Part shown: piece by piece, positions 24,465 through 32,289 of the stretch | How the letters are laid out: each line of letters opens with the position of its first letter | Position numbering within the stretch: the stretch's first letter is position 1 | The notes under the pieces: model-generated | The model's database searches: none | What the model was told of the DNA's origin: nothing | What the model saw: only the letters and a program-made list of their open reading frames with translations | Source of the DNA: Chthoniobacterales bacterium | GTDB taxonomy: Bacteria; Verrucomicrobiota; Verrucomicrobiia; Chthoniobacterales; UBA10450 | Reading direction: 5' to 3' | NCBI GenBank assembly: GCA_035274845.1 | Contig: DATENU010000023.1 | Location: 1 to 37,047, forward strand | Length of the DNA: 37,047 nt | Position numbers and translations under genes: made by a program

Positions 24465-25106
24465 TCAGCCCGGCAGCCGGGCTTTGAGCCATTTGACCTG
24501 GCCGTTGTGGTTCGATTCGTGTTCGCACACATGGAACCATTTGCAGTAATTGTTCGTTGGTTCATCGCCGAAACCAGCGTCGACTTGCATAAGCCAGGCG
24601 TCGTCGCGCTTCCCGAGCTCGGCGAGGGTGTGTTCCCGCACCTCCTTCAGCATCTCAAGATAAAACGCGAGCTTGTTTCCCTTGATCTTTTTGCGGGCCG
24701 CCTCACCTAAAAGCGCCGCTGTAGTCCATTGCCGTTTCGTTTCGTCATCCCAATCGCCCCATTTTTTTCCCTCGAACGTGTGGATCTGATAGAGCCGCTC
24801 AATCGCGGCCAGATGGTGAAGAAGCGCCCCGATCGTGTTGGCCTTCGCGTCGTGCAAATAATCGAGCTGCGCGACGGTGAGCCCCTGAACTGGCGCCAAA
24901 ACGGCGCGCCGCATGACGTTAAGCATCGAAATCAGAGTCCCGATGTGGGACGAAAATGGCGGCCGCGGACCGACGATAAAGGGTCCCGGCTCCGGCTCGC
25001 TCGGCGCCCCACTCGTTCGGGCGGGGTCGAGAACCAGAAGGGAAGTTGCTCCGGTCAGCCCGCACGCAAGCTTGCTCGAAGTTTCCAGGAATCGTCGGCG
25101 GTCCAT
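24465..25106 (-). CDS. DinB-like four-helix protein with Tat-type leader
   Basis: The 213-residue protein opens MDRRRFLETSSKLACGLTG, a twin-arginine-like leader, so export is likely. The remainder has the DinB/YfiT pattern of a metal-binding four-helix bundle: His residues in ALLHHLAAIERLYQ (about 97-110) and in FHVCEHESNHNGQVKWL (about 190-206). DinB-like proteins are thought to be thiol-dependent transferases or hydrolases; the role here is unknown. The start lies 5 bp after the thyA stop codon, so both genes are probably on one mRNA, although no functional link is evident. Confidence 0.82.
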   Translation of the reverse strand: MDRRRFLETSSKLACGLTGATSLLVLDPARTSGAPSEPEPGPFIVGPRPPFSSHIGTLISMLNVMRRAVLAPVQGLTVAQLDYLHDAKANTIGALLHHLAAIERLYQIHTFEGKKWGDWDDETKRQWTTAALLGEAARKKIKGNKLAFYLEMLKEVREHTLAELGKRDDAWLMQVDAGFGDEPTNNYCKWFHVCEHESNHNGQVKWLKARLPG

Positions 25107-25111
25107 CGAAT

Positions 25112-25906
25112 TCAGACGGCGATCGGCGCTTTGATCGCTGGATGCGGATCGTAATTGCTCAGGGTGAAATCCTCAAAGCGGAAATCGTAGATGTTTTTGA
25201 CGGCCGGATTCAATTGCATCCGCGGCAGCGGCCGAAAATCGCGGGTGAGTTGCTCCCGGGCCTGGTCGAGATGGTTCTGGTAGAGGTGGACATCGCCGAA
25301 GGTGTGAATGAATTCGCCGGGCCGCAGATCGCAGACCTGCGCCACCATCATGGTGAGCAGCGAGTACGACGCGATATTGAACGGGACCCCGAGGAACAAA
25401 TCGGCGCTGCGTTGATAAAGCTGGCAGCTCAACTCGCCGTCACGGACATAAAATTGAAAGAGCACGTGACAAGGCGGCAGGGCCATCCGATCGAGCTCCG
25501 CTACATTCCAGGCGCTGACAATCAGACGCCGGCTCTGGGGATTTCTTTTGATCTCGCCGATCACGCCGTCGATTTGGTTGATGACCGCGCCCTCAACGCC
25601 GCGCCAACGCGTCCATTGCGCCCCATAAATGGGACCGAGATCGCCGTTGGCGTCCGCCCATTCATCCCAAATCGTCACCCCTTTTTCATTCAGGGAACGC
25701 ACGTTGGTGTCGCCCTGCAGAAACCAGAGCAATTCGTAGATGATCGATTTGAGATGGAGTTTCTTCGTGGTGAGGAGTGGGAATCCTTCCCGCAAATCAA
25801 AGCGGGCTTGCGCGCCGAAAACCGAAAGCGTGCCGGTGCCTGTTCGATCCATGCGCGGCGCTCCCTTTTCCAAAACGAGCCGGAGAAGATGGTGGTACTG
25901 CCGCAT
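25112..25906 (-). CDS. thyA: Thymidylate synthase
   Basis: At 264 residues this has exactly the usual length. It converts dUMP to dTMP with methylene-tetrahydrofolate in the cytoplasm. All the landmarks are present: [12 protein letters not shown] (20-31), the folate loop [12 protein letters not shown] (61-72) and IWDEWAD (79-85). The catalytic Cys146 is in [33 protein letters not shown] lies at about 160-180, and the C-terminus ends IKAPIAV. No frame problem is seen. It is the first gene of a likely pair with the DinB-like gene. Confidence 0.98.
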   Translation of the reverse strand: MRQYHHLLRLVLEKGAPRMDRTGTGTLSVFGAQARFDLREGFPLLTTKKLHLKSIIYELLWFLQGDTNVRSLNEKGVTIWDEWADANGDLGPIYGAQWTRWRGVEGAVINQIDGVIGEIKRNPQSRRLIVSAWNVAELDRMALPPCHVLFQFYVRDGELSCQLYQRSADLFLGVPFNIASYSLLTMMVAQVCDLRPGEFIHTFGDVHLYQNHLDQAREQLTRDFRPLPRMQLNPAVKNIYDFRFEDFTLSNYDPHPAIKAPIAV

Positions 25907-25935
25907 CGCTGAATTCTTAATTAACCGGGAACACT

Positions 25936-26400
25936 CTACGACGCGAGCAATTGGTTGCTGTAACGCGGATCGCCGGTGACGTCGTCACCCAGCCAGTCCG
26001 GCCTGGAGAAATTGAGGGCGGAATCTTCGTCGTCAAATTCCACCTCGGCGACGACCAGGCCTTCGTGGCGCCCGTGGTAAAGGTCGATCTCAACCACGCG
26101 ATCGCCGAACGGAACCTCATAACGCGTTTTCTCGAGGCGTTTGCCTTCCGTGGCAGGCCAGAGCGCTTCGAATTGCGCCACCGTCAGTTCCACTTCGCGT
26201 TCTTCACGCACATTACCGGTGCCGCGCTTGAAAGTGAGTGAATAGAGGTCACCGGATTTCCGAAGCCGCACCTGGAGACCGTCGTCCAGGCTCACCAGAT
26301 AACCCTGCGAGATTTCGGTATGGCGATGGCTCGTCAGGTCGCGCGGAAGCTCGCGCACGAGAAACTTGCGCTCGATCTCGTGGGAAGAAGAAAGTGACAT
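25936..26400 (-). CDS. CYTH domain protein
   Basis: I take ATG 26400, giving 154 residues; an in-frame ATG at 26439 lies in a repeat. The first strand carries the EIERKFLV signature (ExExK). Basic and acidic residues alternate through the tunnel strands: [38 protein letters not shown] and [25 protein letters not shown] enzymes bind triphosphates in a tunnel with metal ions and hydrolyse inorganic triphosphate or similar; this one belongs to the CYTH-only NE0496-like branch. It lies 29 bp upstream of thyA on the same strand. Confidence 0.9.
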   Translation of the reverse strand: MSLSSSHEIERKFLVRELPRDLTSHRHTEISQGYLVSLDDGLQVRLRKSGDLYSLTFKRGTGNVREEREVELTVAQFEALWPATEGKRLEKTRYEVPFGDRVVEIDLYHGRHEGLVVAEVEFDDEDSALNFSRPDWLGDDVTGDPRYSNQLLAS

Positions 26401-26460
26401 GTGATGTGTGACGTGTGACGAGAGAAAGCAACATGTCACACGTCACATGTCACTCGTCAC
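26395..26460. repeat. GTGAC-based inverted and direct repeat cluster
   Basis: Several GTGACxTGTGAC-like units lie on one side (26395-26420) and their complements on the other (TCACACGTCACATGTCAC and similar, 26435-26460). The cluster can form an imperfect hairpin with tandem subunits. It covers the space between the CYTH start and the EamA gene stop. Confidence 0.6.
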
Positions 26461-26466
26461 TCGCCT

Positions 26467-27399
26467 TCACCCCTGCGGCAGGGCCGTTTCGCATTCTTTC
26501 ATCTCCACCGGTTTTGCTTTTCGGAAAATCAGCCAGACGCCGATGAGGACCAGCGCGCCGCCCATGAGCGACCAGAGGCTGAAGCTTTCGCCGCCGAGCA
26601 ACCAGCCGAAGAGGACCGCGCCCGGCGGAGTGATGAACGAGATGGTTTGGAGATTGGTGACCGACATCCGGGGCAGGAGCCAGTAAAGCAGGAGGAACGC
26701 AATGGCCGAGCCGGGAATGGCGAGGTAGAACAGGCAGAAGACCGCCCGGGGCGTCCAATGAAATTGGAGGGGGTTTCCCTCGAGTAAAAATCCCCCGATG
26801 ATCAGCGGAACAAGACCAAAGATCATTTGCCAGGCTGCGATCATCGCCGGAGCGAGCCGGATCGCACGTGCCTTCAGGACCACGTTTGAAAAGGCGGCAC
26901 TCGCCGCGCCAAAGACGATCGCAACGCCTCCCCAGAAGGCGAGCAACCCGCCGAAATCGAAAAGGCGCGAGCAGATGACGGCGACGCCGCCGAGGGCGAC
27001 GAGTGCGCCTGCGATTCGCGCGCCGCGCAGCGGTTCGTTCGGGATAATAAAGTGCGCGAGCACCATCCCGAAAATCGGGATCGTCGCCTGGAGGACGGCG
27101 GAGAGTCCGGACGAGACGTAAAGCTCCGCCCAGAAGAGCAGCGCGTAGTTGATGCAGAACATCAGGACGCCAGTCCAGGCGAGCAATTTGAAATCGCCGC
27201 GGTCCGGCGGGATCAGGCGGACGCGGCCGACTGAAATCGCAAGGAGAACGGCGACGGCGATGACAAAACGGATCGCGACGAAGGAGACCGGTGGCAAATC
27301 GCGCAGGCCCAGCTTGATCGCGAGCCAGGTCGAGCTCCAGATCAGGCAGAGCGCCACGAACGCCGCGGCGGCGGCAAGATTAGCGCGCTTTTCCGGCAT
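26467..27399 (-). CDS. EamA-family (drug/metabolite) transporter
   Basis: The 310-residue protein has ten membrane segments and two EamA halves. The first half ends near residue 145 (TM segments such as AAAAAFVALCLIWSSTWLAI and ALLFWAELYVSSGLSAVLQA). The second runs to about 297 and contains the matching LPRMSVTNLQTISFITPPGA. The WSSTW and PxFGMVLA motifs are typical of the YdcZ/RhaT-like EamA group. Exporters for amino acids, nucleotides or drugs belong to this family, and the substrate here is unknown. Confidence 0.9.
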   Translation of the reverse strand: MPEKRANLAAAAAFVALCLIWSSTWLAIKLGLRDLPPVSFVAIRFVIAVAVLLAISVGRVRLIPPDRGDFKLLAWTGVLMFCINYALLFWAELYVSSGLSAVLQATIPIFGMVLAHFIIPNEPLRGARIAGALVALGGVAVICSRLFDFGGLLAFWGGVAIVFGAASAAFSNVVLKARAIRLAPAMIAAWQMIFGLVPLIIGGFLLEGNPLQFHWTPRAVFCLFYLAIPGSAIAFLLLYWLLPRMSVTNLQTISFITPPGAVLFGWLLGGESFSLWSLMGGALVLIGVWLIFRKAKPVEMKECETALPQG

Positions 27400-27456
27400 T
27401 GATTAGCAGCGCATCACGGCGCGCGCGTTGCAACTGCTTTTGCGCTGGCTGGATTA

Positions 27457-27506
27457 TGGAGGGCGGAGCTCCGCGACGCTCCGGTCTCGCAGAGCTCGAC
27501 CCTCCA
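27457..27506. repeat. TGGAGGG gene-end palindrome, copy 1
   Basis: Arms TGGAGGGCGGAGCTC and GAGCTCGACCCTCCA enclose an inner hairpin. The opening 15 bases recur in altered form at 30065, so the two are members of one interspersed family. It lies just after the STAS-like gene stop codon. Confidence 0.6.
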
Positions 27507-27510
27507 TTTA

Positions 27511-27879
27511 TTAGTCACTCGCCAGCGCCTGGATTGCATCCGCCAGCGTCTCGAAGGTCATCAGCCGGACGTCAGGGCCGTAATGGAAGGGCGACAAAAT
27601 ATTGAGCCCGATGTCGCGATGCGGATCGGGCATTACCCGCACCACGGCGCTGACTCCCTTCGCGGCGAAGGCATCCATGATTTCGGCGATAAACGGCGCC
27701 GAAGCAGCGGGCATCGATTCCATCCAGCGGAAATCGATGAGCCCAACGAAGCCGGGCGAAAGCTCGGTCAATTTCTCTCGCACGCGACCGACCGTTTCCT
27801 TTGACTCCTCGACGGTGATCGCTCCCGCGACGCTGAGGACGAACAACTGCTTCGTGGTGTCGGTCTCGAGGAGAAACAT
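27511..27879 (-). CDS. STAS-like / SpoIIAA-like protein
   Basis: The 122-residue protein has alternating strands and helices in the STAS pattern: QLFVLSVAGAITVEESKETV, then GFVGLIDFRWMESM, and a final segment RLMTFETLADAIQAL. Residue assignment is tentative, and the usual phospho-accepting Ser of anti-anti-sigma factors cannot be placed with certainty. Its ATG overlaps the last base of the upstream alcohol dehydrogenase stop codon (TGATG), so the two genes are translationally linked. Confidence 0.7.
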   Translation of the reverse strand: MFLLETDTTKQLFVLSVAGAITVEESKETVGRVREKLTELSPGFVGLIDFRWMESMPAASAPFIAEIMDAFAAKGVSAVVRVMPDPHRDIGLNILSPFHYGPDVRLMTFETLADAIQALASD

Positions 27880-28925
27880 CAGGTGAGTGACGCCATGTCG
27901 ATGACGAAGCGGTATTTCACGTCGCTCTTCAACATGCGTTCGTAAGCTTCATTGATTTTGTCGATCGCGATCTTCTCGATTTCGCAAACAATTCCGCGCT
28001 CGGCGCAATAATCCAGCATCTCCTGGGTTTCGGCGATGCCGCCGATAAGCGAGCCGGCGAGGCGGCGGCGGCGCAGGATAAGGCTGAACGCGTCGACTTC
28101 GAGCGGGTCGGGCGACGCGCCGACGAGCACCATCGTTCCGTCTCGCTTGAGCAACGAGAGATAGGCATCGAGGTCGTGCGGCGCGGAAACCGTGTCGAGA
28201 ATGAAATCGAAGCTCTTCTCGTGCTTCTCCATTTCATCTTCATTTTTCGACAGGATCACTTCATGCGCGCCGAGTCTTTTCGCGTCCGCGGTTTTGCCCG
28301 GTGAGGTCGTAAAGAGCGCGACCTCTGCGCCGAAAGCGCGCGCGAATTTCACTCCCATGTGGCCGAGGCCGCCAAGGCCGACGATGCCAACCCTGTGTCC
28401 CTCGCTGATCTTCCAATGGCGCAAGGGCGAATAAGTCGTGATCCCGGCGCACAGGAGCGGCGCGCTGGCGGCGAGATCGAGTTTGTCGGAAAGACGGAGG
28501 ACGAAATCCTGGTCGACGACAATGCTCTTGGAGTAGCCGCCGTAAGTGATGCCGCCGGTGTGCGGGTCTTTGCTGTTGTAGGTAAAGACCGGCGCGTTGT
28601 CGCAGAACTGCTCCAGGTTCTCGCGGCAATTCTGGCAGGACCGGCAGGAATCGACCATGCAACCGACCGCGGCGAGGTCGCCTTCGCGAAACTTTTCCAC
28701 CTCGCGTCCGACCTTGCCGATGCGGCCGACGATTTCGTGGCCGGGCACGCAGGGATAAGTGGTGCCGCCCCATTCGCCGCGCGCGGTGTGAATATCGGAA
28801 TGGCAGACGCCGCAGAAAAGAATGTCGATCTGGACGTCGGTCGTGCCGGGATCGCGCCGCTCGAAGGAGAAGGGAGCGAGCGGTGAAGTCTTGGAGCGGG
28901 CGGCGTAGGCTTTGGTCGAATACAT
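27879..28925 (-). CDS. Zinc-dependent alcohol dehydrogenase, CAD/YahK-type
   Basis: I take ATG 28925, giving 348 residues (the frame is open upstream through a palindrome). The catalytic zinc ligands are in GVCHSDIH and PGHEIVG. The structural zinc is bound by the four Cys of DSCRSCQNCRENLEQFC, and the NADP-binding motif is GLGGLGHMGVKFA (about 180-192). The pattern matches cinnamyl-alcohol-dehydrogenase-like NADPH-dependent aldehyde reductases. They reduce aliphatic or aromatic aldehydes in the cytoplasm. It is translationally linked to the STAS-like gene. Confidence 0.93.
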   Translation of the reverse strand: MYSTKAYAARSKTSPLAPFSFERRDPGTTDVQIDILFCGVCHSDIHTARGEWGGTTYPCVPGHEIVGRIGKVGREVEKFREGDLAAVGCMVDSCRSCQNCRENLEQFCDNAPVFTYNSKDPHTGGITYGGYSKSIVVDQDFVLRLSDKLDLAASAPLLCAGITTYSPLRHWKISEGHRVGIVGLGGLGHMGVKFARAFGAEVALFTTSPGKTADAKRLGAHEVILSKNEDEMEKHEKSFDFILDTVSAPHDLDAYLSLLKRDGTMVLVGASPDPLEVDAFSLILRRRRLAGSLIGGIAETQEMLDYCAERGIVCEIEKIAIDKINEAYERMLKSDVKYRFVIDMASLT

Positions 28926-28947
28926 ATTGAGTAATCGCACTTTCACC

Positions 28948-29010
28948 AAGGAGCGGCGGTTTACAAACCGTCGACTAAAAGGAAACGGCGGTTTCAAACC
29001 GCCGCTCCTT
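28948..29010. repeat. GGAGCGGCGGTTT palindrome upstream of the dehydrogenase
   Basis: The left arm AAGGAGCGGCGGTTT (28948-28962) and the right arm AAACCGCCGCTCCTT (28996-29010) pair perfectly. Inner pairs AAACCG and CGGTTT allow alternative foldings. It lies between two divergently transcribed genes. Confidence 0.7.
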
Positions 29011-29066
29011 GAAGCTTGTCGACCTGCCACGGCTGCAAACGACCCCGAGCGCGATTACCTTCTGCC

Positions 29067-30050
29067 ATGCCGCGCCTCTCGATTCTCGATCTTTCACCGA
29101 TCATTGAAGGCGGCGACGCAGCGCAGGCGTTCCGCAACACGGTGGATCTCGCGCAGCACGCGGAAGCGTGGGGTTATCATCGCTATTGGCTGGCGGAACA
29201 TCACAACCTTCCGGGAATCGCCAGCGCAGCGACTTCGGTGGTGATCGGTCACGTGGCTGGCCAGACAAAGAACATCCGGGTCGGGGCCGGCGGGATCATG
29301 TTGCCGAACCACGCGCCGCTGGTGATCGCCGAGCAGTTCGGCACTCTTGAGTCGCTGTTCCCTGGCCGCATCGATCTCGGCCTGGGTCGCGCGCCGGGGA
29401 GCGACCAACGGACCGCGCGCGCGTTACGCCGCAATCTCGGCAGCGACGGCGACACGTTCCCGCAGGATGTTCTCGAGCTTCAGTCGTTCTTCGCCGGCGC
29501 GAACCTTGGGATCCAGGCGGTCCCGGGCACCGGACTCAACGTCCCGCTCTATCTTTTGGGTTCGAGCGATTTCAGCGCGCGGCTCGCCGCCGAGCTCGGG
29601 CTGCCGTTCGCGTTCGCCTCGCATTTCGCGCCCGAATACCTCGAAGTGGCGCTCCACCTTTATCGGCGCGATTTCCAGCCCTCCGCTCAGCTCGAGAAAC
29701 CCTACGTCATCGTTGGCGCCGGCGTTTTCGCCGCGGAGACGGATGCGGAGGCGCGCCGGCTTTTTAGTTCAGCGCAATTGCAATTTCTCAGTTTGGTCCG
29801 CGGCCGCCCCGGCAAACTTCCAGCGCCCGTCGATTCGATCGATGAACTTTGCACGCCCGCCGAACGCGCCGCCATCGATCAGCGCACCCGGTACGCTGCC
29901 GTCGGTTCACCCGAAACAACCGGCCGGCGTTTCCGGGAATTCCTTGCCCAGACCGAGGCCGACGAACTCATCGTCACCGGCCAGATTTACGATCACGCCG
30001 CGCGGTTGCGCTCCTTCGAGATCGCCGCGGAAGTTTTCCGCGGCATCTGA
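29067..30050 (+). CDS. LLM-class flavin-dependent oxidoreductase (luciferase-like)
   Basis: I take ATG 29067, giving 327 residues. The TIM-barrel landmarks are present: [10 protein letters not shown] at the first strand, [19 protein letters not shown] (about 30-48), [20 protein letters not shown] (about 73-92) and [14 protein letters not shown] (about 100-114). This is the group of MsnO8-like monooxygenases with FMN. The substrate is unknown. It is divergent from the alcohol dehydrogenase. Confidence 0.92.
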   Translation: MPRLSILDLSPIIEGGDAAQAFRNTVDLAQHAEAWGYHRYWLAEHHNLPGIASAATSVVIGHVAGQTKNIRVGAGGIMLPNHAPLVIAEQFGTLESLFPGRIDLGLGRAPGSDQRTARALRRNLGSDGDTFPQDVLELQSFFAGANLGIQAVPGTGLNVPLYLLGSSDFSARLAAELGLPFAFASHFAPEYLEVALHLYRRDFQPSAQLEKPYVIVGAGVFAAETDAEARRLFSSAQLQFLSLVRGRPGKLPAPVDSIDELCTPAERAAIDQRTRYAAVGSPETTGRRFREFLAQTEADELIVTGQIYDHAARLRSFEIAAEVFRGI

Positions 30051-30064
30051 TCTCGTTTCAATAA

Positions 30065-30130
30065 TGGAGGGCTGAGCTCTGCGAAGCCGGGGCGTCGCAA
30101 AATCACAGTCGCCCCGGCGCCCTCCGCTCG
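30065..30130. repeat. TGGAGGG gene-end palindrome, copy 2
   Basis: It opens TGGAGGGCTGAGCTCTGCG, close to the copy at 27457. An inner perfect stem CCGGGGCG...CGCCCCGG spans 30087-30117, and GCCCTCC follows. It lies between the LLM gene and a convergent exported-protein gene. Confidence 0.6.
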
Positions 30131-30152
30131 GATGCCAGGAGGTCAGCTGCCT

Positions 30153-30608
30153 TTACGGCACGCAATCCTTGTCCGTGTGCGACGACTTCATGTTGTCGTC
30201 TTTGTCGCCGTCGAATTCAAAATGCTCGACGCCGTGGTTCCCGAAAAAGACGCAGAAGACCGCCTTTTTGCTTTTTGGGTCCGTTTTCGCGCGGAGGTGA
30301 AGCTTGGGCCATTCGCGCATTTCCGCCAGATCGAATTCGGCGGGCTCGCCTGCCGTCCAGGTGCGCCAGGCTTTTCGGTCCGCCCTGGTTAAGCCAACCC
30401 AGAACGAGATGCTGGAGGCCGAGGTCTTTGCCGTGTCTATGCGGATCCACCAGCCCGCTTTGTTTACCTTCGGCATCCTGGTCTTTTTTACCGTAGTCGT
30501 TGTCGTCGTCGTCGTTTTCTGGGCGTGAGCCGAAGGAGCCCCGATGCTGACGAGCGCGCCGAGAAGCGCTATTGCGATTACCGAACCGAACCATTGTTTT
30601 GTTTTCAT
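30153..30608 (-). CDS. Exported hypothetical protein with poly-Thr tract
   Basis: The protein has 151 residues with a signal peptide (residues 1-29, cleavage after SAHA). Directly after it comes a run of eight Thr (KTTTTTTTTVKK), encoded by near-identical ACG/ACA codons, a slippage-prone tract. The rest is a compact beta-like domain of about 105 residues (WWIRIDTAKTSASSISFWVG, LHLRAKTDPKSKKAVFCVFF) rich in Trp and Lys. No family is recognised. The neighbour upstream is an anchored protein on the same strand, 58 bp away. Confidence 0.72.
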   Translation of the reverse strand: MKTKQWFGSVIAIALLGALVSIGAPSAHAQKTTTTTTTTVKKTRMPKVNKAGWWIRIDTAKTSASSISFWVGLTRADRKAWRTWTAGEPAEFDLAEMREWPKLHLRAKTDPKSKKAVFCVFFGNHGVEHFEFDGDKDDNMKSSHTDKDCVP

Positions 30609-30666
30609 TTGGGTTTGTTTTGCTTTCCGATTTTTCAGGGGGGTTACTTGGAAGATTCCCTGGCCG

Positions 30667-31386
30667 CTAATCTGCCTTGGTCGTGATGACGAGCTTATCG
30701 TCTTTTAGGACGATGCTTTTGACGTGGGTCCAGAATTCGCTTTCGCCGTTGTTCTTGCGCAGCTCTTTTCGGAATTCGTCGTTCATGCTGTCGTTAAACG
30801 AGGAATTGAACGTGGAAAGGAGCGAGCTTGGAAATTGGTTGCCGTTCGCTTCGGCGGAAATGATCTCGAGCTCGAATTGGTCCGACGCGTACGTCATGCT
30901 GAAACGCAGGGTGCCGTTGAAATAGCGCCGTTTCAGGCCGGGCCACCGCAGGACATCGAGCGGGGCGCTTAACGCGACGGTCATGGTAGAATCGGCGATG
31001 TCGATCCGGGTGCGCCCGCGCAGGAAATCCCAATCGCCATTTCGCTGAAGCAGGAGGTTCATTTCCGGGCCCGTGAATTCCACCGTCGTTTCCTTGTTGC
31101 GCGCGATCGCTTCGTCCAGACGCGTCTTCGATTCCTCCGCGGTCTTGATTTGGGCCGGGGTAGGCGGTTCGACACGGATATCCGCCGGCTCGGTCGAGGT
31201 CAGATTGTTGACCGTCTTCTGGTAGAGAAACCAACCGCTCACCCCAAGGATCGCCAGGCCGAGAAAGCCGAGGACAAGAACGGTGAGGCATCCTTTGGCA
31301 AAACAGCCCATGCCCTGGCGCGGGGGCGGATAATACTGCGGCGTCGGCTGAATCGGCGGGACGGACGAGGGCGGCTGACCATTCAT
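30667..31386 (-). CDS. Membrane-anchored hypothetical protein
   Basis: The protein has 239 residues. The N-terminus is a proline-rich cytoplasmic stretch (residues 1-25) followed by one membrane helix (CLTVLVLGFLGLAILGVSGW, about 33-52). The external part has a helix (AQIKTAEESKTRLDEAIARN) and then a beta-rich domain (RIDIADSTMTVALSAPLDVL, GTLRFSMTYASDQFELEIIS). It resembles cell-envelope proteins of unknown function in this phylum. The gene is divergent from the LolA-like gene. Confidence 0.72.
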   Translation of the reverse strand: MNGQPPSSVPPIQPTPQYYPPPRQGMGCFAKGCLTVLVLGFLGLAILGVSGWFLYQKTVNNLTSTEPADIRVEPPTPAQIKTAEESKTRLDEAIARNKETTVEFTGPEMNLLLQRNGDWDFLRGRTRIDIADSTMTVALSAPLDVLRWPGLKRRYFNGTLRFSMTYASDQFELEIISAEANGNQFPSSLLSTFNSSFNDSMNDEFRKELRKNNGESEFWTHVKSIVLKDDKLVITTKAD

Positions 31387-31443
31387 GCGAATCCAGAATT
31401 AGTCAGTTGCGCGGCGACCTTCAAGCTTCTAAAGGAGAAGGAG

Positions 31444-31515
31444 ATGAAACGAGGCACCGCGGTCGCTCCGCCCTGGTGTCGCGTTCCGCGGCGATTTGGT
31501 TTTGCCGCGAGTTGA
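31444..31515 (+). CDS. Possible 23-residue leader peptide
   Basis: Two AAGGAG blocks precede this ATG; the one at 31432-31437 is spaced 6 nt from it. This is the strongest ribosome binding site in the region. The frame encodes 23 residues (MKRGTAVAPPWCRVPRRFGF and three more) and stops 4 nt before the likely start of the LolA-like gene. The coding sequence overlaps a small inverted repeat. It could be a translational leader or only the remains of one. Confidence 0.35.
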   Translation: MKRGTAVAPPWCRVPRRFGFAAS

Positions 31516-31519
31516 TTCC

Positions 31520-32284
31520 ATGCCTATGAAAAGAATTCTCGTTCTCGTCGCCGGCTCGTTTCTGGGGGCCGCACTCAACGCTCAGGACCCGAAACCGCTC
31601 AACGTCAGGGAGACCGTCGATAGTTTGACCGCGAAGAATATCGAGGCCAAAGGCGGGGCGCAGGCCCTGGCAGACGTGAAAACGCTCCGGCTCCAGGGAA
31701 AAATGATTGCGAACCAGGGTCAGCTTGAGTTGACCTACGTCCAGACCAAGAAACGCCCGGGGGCGATCCGGGAAGAGACGACCCTGCAAGGGATGACGCG
31801 GATCGACGCCTACGACGGCACGGAAGGCTGGAAGATCACCCCGTTCGGCGGGCGCAAGGACCCGGAAAAAATCTCCGTGGACGAGGCGAAGGCGCTCGTG
31901 GAAGACGCGGAGGTCGATGGGCCGCTCGTGGATTGGAAGGCAAAGGGGAGCACCGTCGAGTATCTCGGCCAGGAAGACGTTGACGGGACGCTGGCGCACA
32001 AGCTCAAGGTTGTCCGCAAAAATGGTGACGTGAATTATGTGTATCTCGATCCGGATCATTTCCTGGAGATTCGGATCATCACCCAGCGAATCGAGAATGG
32101 CGCCCAGGTCGAAAACGAGACCGACCTCGGTGATTACGAAAAAATCAACGGCGTCTTTTTCCCGTTCTCGATCGAAGGCGGTCCCAAGGGTTCGACCGAC
32201 AAGCAAAAGGTCATTTTCGAAAAGGCCGAGGCCAATGTCCCGGTCGACGACTCCATCTTCAAATTTCCCGCCACTTCCAAATAA
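31520..32284 (+). CDS. LolA/LppX-like outer membrane lipoprotein-sorting domain protein
   Basis: I take ATG 31520 (ATG 31526 is equally plausible), giving 254 residues with a signal peptide (KRILVLVAGSFLGAALNA). The mature domain has the pattern of lipoprotein carriers: an N-terminal helix (NIEAKGGAQALADVKTLRLQ), then long curved strands with YVQTKKRPGAIREETTLQG, MTRIDAYDGTEGWKI and YVYLDPDHFLEIRII. It ends with a strand containing FPFSIEGG. The sheet probably forms an open half-barrel that holds a lipid or lipidated protein. The next gene starts 5 bp later. Confidence 0.75.
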   Translation: MPMKRILVLVAGSFLGAALNAQDPKPLNVRETVDSLTAKNIEAKGGAQALADVKTLRLQGKMIANQGQLELTYVQTKKRPGAIREETTLQGMTRIDAYDGTEGWKITPFGGRKDPEKISVDEAKALVEDAEVDGPLVDWKAKGSTVEYLGQEDVDGTLAHKLKVVRKNGDVNYVYLDPDHFLEIRIITQRIENGAQVENETDLGDYEKINGVFFPFSIEGGPKGSTDKQKVIFEKAEANVPVDDSIFKFPATSK

Positions 32285-32289
32285 TCACC

